Shown here one piece after another: positions 60,900 to 64,000 of a stretch of 64,000 nucleotides of DNA. The stretch is from Warburgia ugandensis (taxonomy: Eukaryota; Streptophyta; Magnoliopsida; Canellales; Canellaceae): contig CP141134.1 of assembly GCA_035236585.1 (NCBI GenBank), positions 18,840,414 to 18,904,413 of the forward strand, read 5' to 3'. The translations under genes and the position numbers were made by a program. The notes under the pieces were generated by a model. It was not told where the DNA came from and did not search any database. It saw only the letters and a program-made list of their open reading frames with translations. How positions within the stretch are numbered: the stretch's first letter is position 1; the number at the start of each line of letters is the position of its first letter.

Positions 60900-61706
60900 G
60901 GTAAATACCGAACATATATCCGTCGTCAGTCCCAAGGCCCAGTACCAGCAAGCAGCTTTTGCATTTCACTCTCTTGCTTGCAAAGGCGACGCCTGAAATG
61001 CGCCCGTAATCTCTGCAAACATGCTTGGATTTTAATCATCAAATCTCCTGTGAATCCTTATTACCACAAGGTTTGATTACTTTTCTGCTGCTTTTCTCGT
61101 CTTCTAGGGTTCTATATTCCGATTTCCCCTTTTTCTCGCTGGAATCCACGTGTATTACTTCGGGATCCGAACTTTTCGTCTAACTTTCTTCCTTTTCTGT
61201 TGTATTTGCCTCATTGGCTAGGTTAATTAGAGATTTTGAGATCTTCTCTGATTTTCTCGTGATTTTTGCAGTTTTTGTCTTGTGGAATTGGAAGTTGCTG
61301 AGGTATTTGATTGTTTCTCTTTCGATTCCGTTAGGGGGTTCTCTTAATTCTTTGTATTTGATGTTTTGCATTATTTAATGTTTTTAGGTCCTTCTCTTTA
61401 GCTATTCATGCAGGTTTTGTTTGATCTGTTTGATATTTTCTGACGTTTATTTACTTGCAACAACTTCGGCACTGACTGATTGTTTCCGTCATTCCATTGT
61501 CCAATTCTAGGTGGCTGGGTTGTAGCTTTCCAGATCTGAGGCGTTGATCTCTATTAGCTCATCTACTAGCAGAATACTGTTGGAAGCATTCCTCTGTAGT
61601 GTCGGCTACTTACCTTGGGTCCTTGGGAAATGCTTTGATCTTTCCTCATTTTTTCAGTTGATTCTCTGTTTCATTAGCTTCTAGTCCTGCTTAGTCATCG
61701 CTGGTG
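59906..61706 (+). promoter_or_regulatory. CYP51 upstream region and 5' leader
   Basis: No gene was recognised. The CT tract at 60863-60897 is typical of a plant promoter or leader. Possible leader splice sites exist (donor CAAG/GTTTGATT near 61069, acceptors in the T-rich stretch up to 61694), so a 5' UTR intron is possible but cannot be settled from sequence alone. The base composition becomes gene-like from about 60900. Confidence 0.4.
60863..60897. repeat. (CT)n microsatellite upstream of CYP51
   Basis: About 17 CT repeats, 0.8 kb before the CYP51 start codon. Confidence 0.95.
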
Positions 61707-64000
61707 ATGGATTTGTTAAAAGAGAGCAAGTTCTTGAATGCCAGTCTTCTCGTTCTAGCTACCGTTGTTGTCTTGACACTTGTTTCATTGGTGAGGAATT
61801 CTAGATCTGGGAAACGCCTTCCTCCTACTGTCAAGGCATGGCCAGTACTCGGTGGACTTGCACGGTTCATGAAAGGCCCAATTGTGATGCTCAGAGAAGA
61901 GTATCCGAAGCTTGGGAGCGTCTTTACGTTGAATTTAGTTCATAAGAAAATCACCTTCTTCATTGGACCAGAGGTCTCAGCGCATTTCTTTAAGGCGCCT
62001 GAGTGTGAGCTTAGCCAGCAAGAGGTCTACCAGTTCAATGTACCCACTTTTGGACCAGGTGTTGTTTTCGACGTTGACTATTCGGTGCGCCAGGAGCAGT
62101 TCCGGTTCTTCACGGAGGCTCTGAGGGTGACCAAGTTGAAGGGATATGTGGATCAGATGGTTGTTGAGGCAGAGGTACGTGTTTTACTGCTGATTTTCAC
62201 TTTATTTGCAGCACTCAGATTCGGTAACTGGTTTAACTCTAGTAGTGCTGGAACCATGAACAATCAATGTTCTATTTTTCTTTTTCCTTCTCTTGATTGC
62301 TGCTTCTCTGGTTCTTTCGGCTATAATTTCCTTTCTGTTGCATGCATCATGTTGGACAAGTTTTTTTTGGTAAATTCTATTGATGAATGTCTAAATTTAG
62401 ATTAGGCTCACTTTTGGAAAATTAAGGTGATTTCTACTAAGAAATTGAAGTGTGGAAATTCAGCATTTGTCTGTAATTTCTTCTGATGCTGATGTTGACC
62501 AGATGATTGGCTGTATGTCATTATGTTCTTTTCCATCAATGAGTTCACCGTATGCATTGTCAATTAAGAAGGTAAAACATGCATGGTTCTTGAAGTATGT
62601 CGTTGGTGATTGCTGCTGCCAATAGTTATTTTGGCTAGTCTGTAAAGCTCCCACAATTTGCTTAAGTTCCTAATTTTCATCTTCTATTCATAAAGTTTTT
62701 TACTCCTGAAAGGAATCAAGGTAGTCAGAATCCACCTCTTACTGTAGCTGCTTCTGTTTTGGTAAAGCTCCCACAATTTGCTCAAGTTCCTAATCTTCAT
62801 CTTCTATTCGTAAAGTTTTTAGCCCTGCAAGGAATCAAGGTAGTCGGAACCCACCTCTTCCTATAGCCACTTCTCTTTTGATAAAGCTCCCACAATTTGC
62901 TCAAGTTCCTAATCTTCATCTTCTATTCATAAAGTCTTTTACTACTGAAAGGAATCAAGGTAGTCAGAATTCACCTGTTACTGTAGCTATTTCTGTTTTG
63001 GTAAAGTTTACTTCAACTAAAATATATATTCCATTAGATAATCAGCTTGGTTGATGTTTTGCAGCTTTTTAAAGTCTGTTATTGTCGTTTTCTTTCTTGT
63101 TGGGGCATCTTATGTTCTCTCAAGTGAGCAAATCCCACAGCACAAAATTAGTATTTCAATGTTACTGATCGGAGACATTATTGGACAGAGACTTTTCTTT
63201 CTTTGGTTACATTGGGAAGAACAACCCTTATGTTTACTATTCATGCTTGCAATACTGATGGGGCTTTGTAGATAAGTCACTGAAGTCAGACAATTTGATG
63301 GACATAATGGGCCATGCACATCATAGAAGCTTTTTATCATTTGTCATCGATTTCATGGCTTCTTACACATAAAGAACTTTATCTTATGAGATGAAAGAAA
63401 AATGTTGAACTTAATACGGCATCACCTTTTGGCCATTGTTTATTTTTTTGTCATTCTATGTCATCATGCATAACCAAGTGTGAAAATCTCATTTTGAGGT
63501 TTGCTTGGAGTTAGGAGACGTGAAACACACGGCTCTTTTTGAAACAATTATGTTATTGCAATCTTTATAGAATGTTATGGCAGAAAATGTCAATTGACTG
63601 ATGACAACTTAATATGATCATAATGTGGTAAAATTTTTTGGTTCTGATTGCTTGTGTTCTCTATGAAATTTGTAGACTTACTTCTCAAAGTGGGGCGACA
63701 GTGGGGAAGTGGACTTAAAATATGAGCTGGAGCACCTCATCATACTGACAGCGAGTAGATGTCTTTTGGGGAGGGAGGTGAGAGATAAGCTATTTGACGA
63801 TGTCTCTTCCCTCTTTCATGATCTTGATAATGGCATGCTCCCCATCAGTGTCATGTTTCCCTATCTCCCCATTGCTGCCCATCGCCGTCGTGACCAAGCC
63901 CGCAAGAAGCTTGCAGAAATTTTTGTAAACATCATTTTTTCTCGTAAGCAGGCTGGCAAATCAGAGAATGACATGTTACAGTGCTTCATTGAATCGAAGT
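61707..64000 (+). CDS. CYP51G1: Sterol 14-alpha-demethylase CYP51G, partial at the 3' end
   Basis: Exon 1 is 61707-62174 (156 codons), the intron 62175-63675 (GT..AG, phase 0), and exon 2 runs from 63676 through the window end (108 codons seen). Start: the ATG of MDLLKESKF at 61707; a GTG just before it in frame is not a start. Residues about 10-29 form a membrane anchor (NASLLVLATVVVLTLVSLV), followed by the proline-rich RLPPT. Residues 108-125 (YQFNVPTFGPGVVFDVDY) are the substrate-recognition stretch diagnostic for CYP51. Exon 2 has LIILTASRCLLGREVR (C-helix side) and LPISVMFPYLP, with NDMLQCFIESK at the edge. The I-helix, ExxR and heme cysteine lie outside. The family is an ER P450 that removes the 14-alpha methyl of obtusifoliol in plant sterol synthesis. 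The single intron after VEAE is the usual plant position. About half the protein is visible; nothing suggests a pseudogene. Confidence 0.96.
62643..63001. repeat. Triplicated 119-120-bp unit in CYP51 intron 1
   Basis: Units start at 62643, 62763 and 62882, each opening TAAAGCTCCCACAATTTGCT and containing GGAATCAAGGTAGTC. Periods are 120, 119 and 120 bp, with few differences between copies. Confidence 0.95.
63002..63675. other. Right part of CYP51 intron 1
   Basis: T-rich intronic DNA ending in the acceptor ATTTGTAG. No gene or transposon recognised. Confidence 0.6.

Noticed and set aside
61704-61706. GTG as the CYP51 start
   Set aside because: Eukaryotic start is the ATG at 61707, which gives the usual MDLL-type N-terminus.
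62175-62405. Continuation of the CYP51 frame past VEAE
   Set aside because: The frame stays open by chance into the intron; GT at 62175 and the acceptor at 63675 give the conserved VEAE-TYFSKW join.
62643-63001. CRISPR-like regularly spaced repeat
   Set aside because: Plant nuclear intron; the whole 120-bp unit is repeated with no variable spacers. The same reasoning applies to the arrays at 8471 and 56905.

Overview
The window is nuclear DNA from a flowering plant with a repeat-rich genome. The evidence is two intron-containing plant genes with GT..AG junctions, RTE-type LINEs, Au-type SINEs, chromovirus-like Ty3-gypsy remains and very long LTRs. Multi-kilobase introns full of transposons would suit a magnoliid or similar woody lineage, but the sequence does not prove this.

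Two host genes are supported, both on the + strand. The first (12916-27453) has six exons and encodes a 247-residue protein that I recognise as Mediator-associated protein 2 (MDP2-like). Introns 3 and 4 are inflated to 3.75 and 9.5 kb by LINEs, SINEs and a gypsy fragment, yet every splice junction and the reading frame are intact. The second (61707 to the right edge) is CYP51G, sterol 14-alpha-demethylase. Its exon 1 and most of exon 2 are inside the window; the heme-binding part lies beyond it.

Layout: 1-12.6 kb is gene-free. It holds an LTR tail, a solo LTR with exact target-site duplications (2615-5250), a possible second LTR, a minisatellite and microsatellites. 12.6-27.5 kb is the MDP2-like gene. 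28.0-34.05 kb is a decayed Ty3-gypsy element on the minus strand with both LTRs, a degenerate primer-binding site and gag and pol remnants. 34.35-40.0 kb is rearranged LTR DNA. 40.7-58.5 kb looks like one very long LTR broken by two independent insertions: a 3.4-kb RTE LINE that itself carries a 3.07-kb solo LTR inside its reverse-transcriptase frame, and a 5.8-kb gypsy-type element with very unequal LTRs. 58.5-61.7 kb is intergenic and the CYP51 upstream region, with one Au SINE.

The two host genes have no evident functional link. Most of the window records nested transposition, which can be ordered from target-site duplications. I found no new enzyme system, RNA gene or CRISPR array. The observations most worth checking are the RTE LINE 5' end (a long hairpin followed by 68-69-bp monomers), the apparent 5.6-kb LTR with its two nested insertions, the GC-rich blocks and private minisatellites inside the LTRs, and a 120-bp triplication in CYP51 intron 1.
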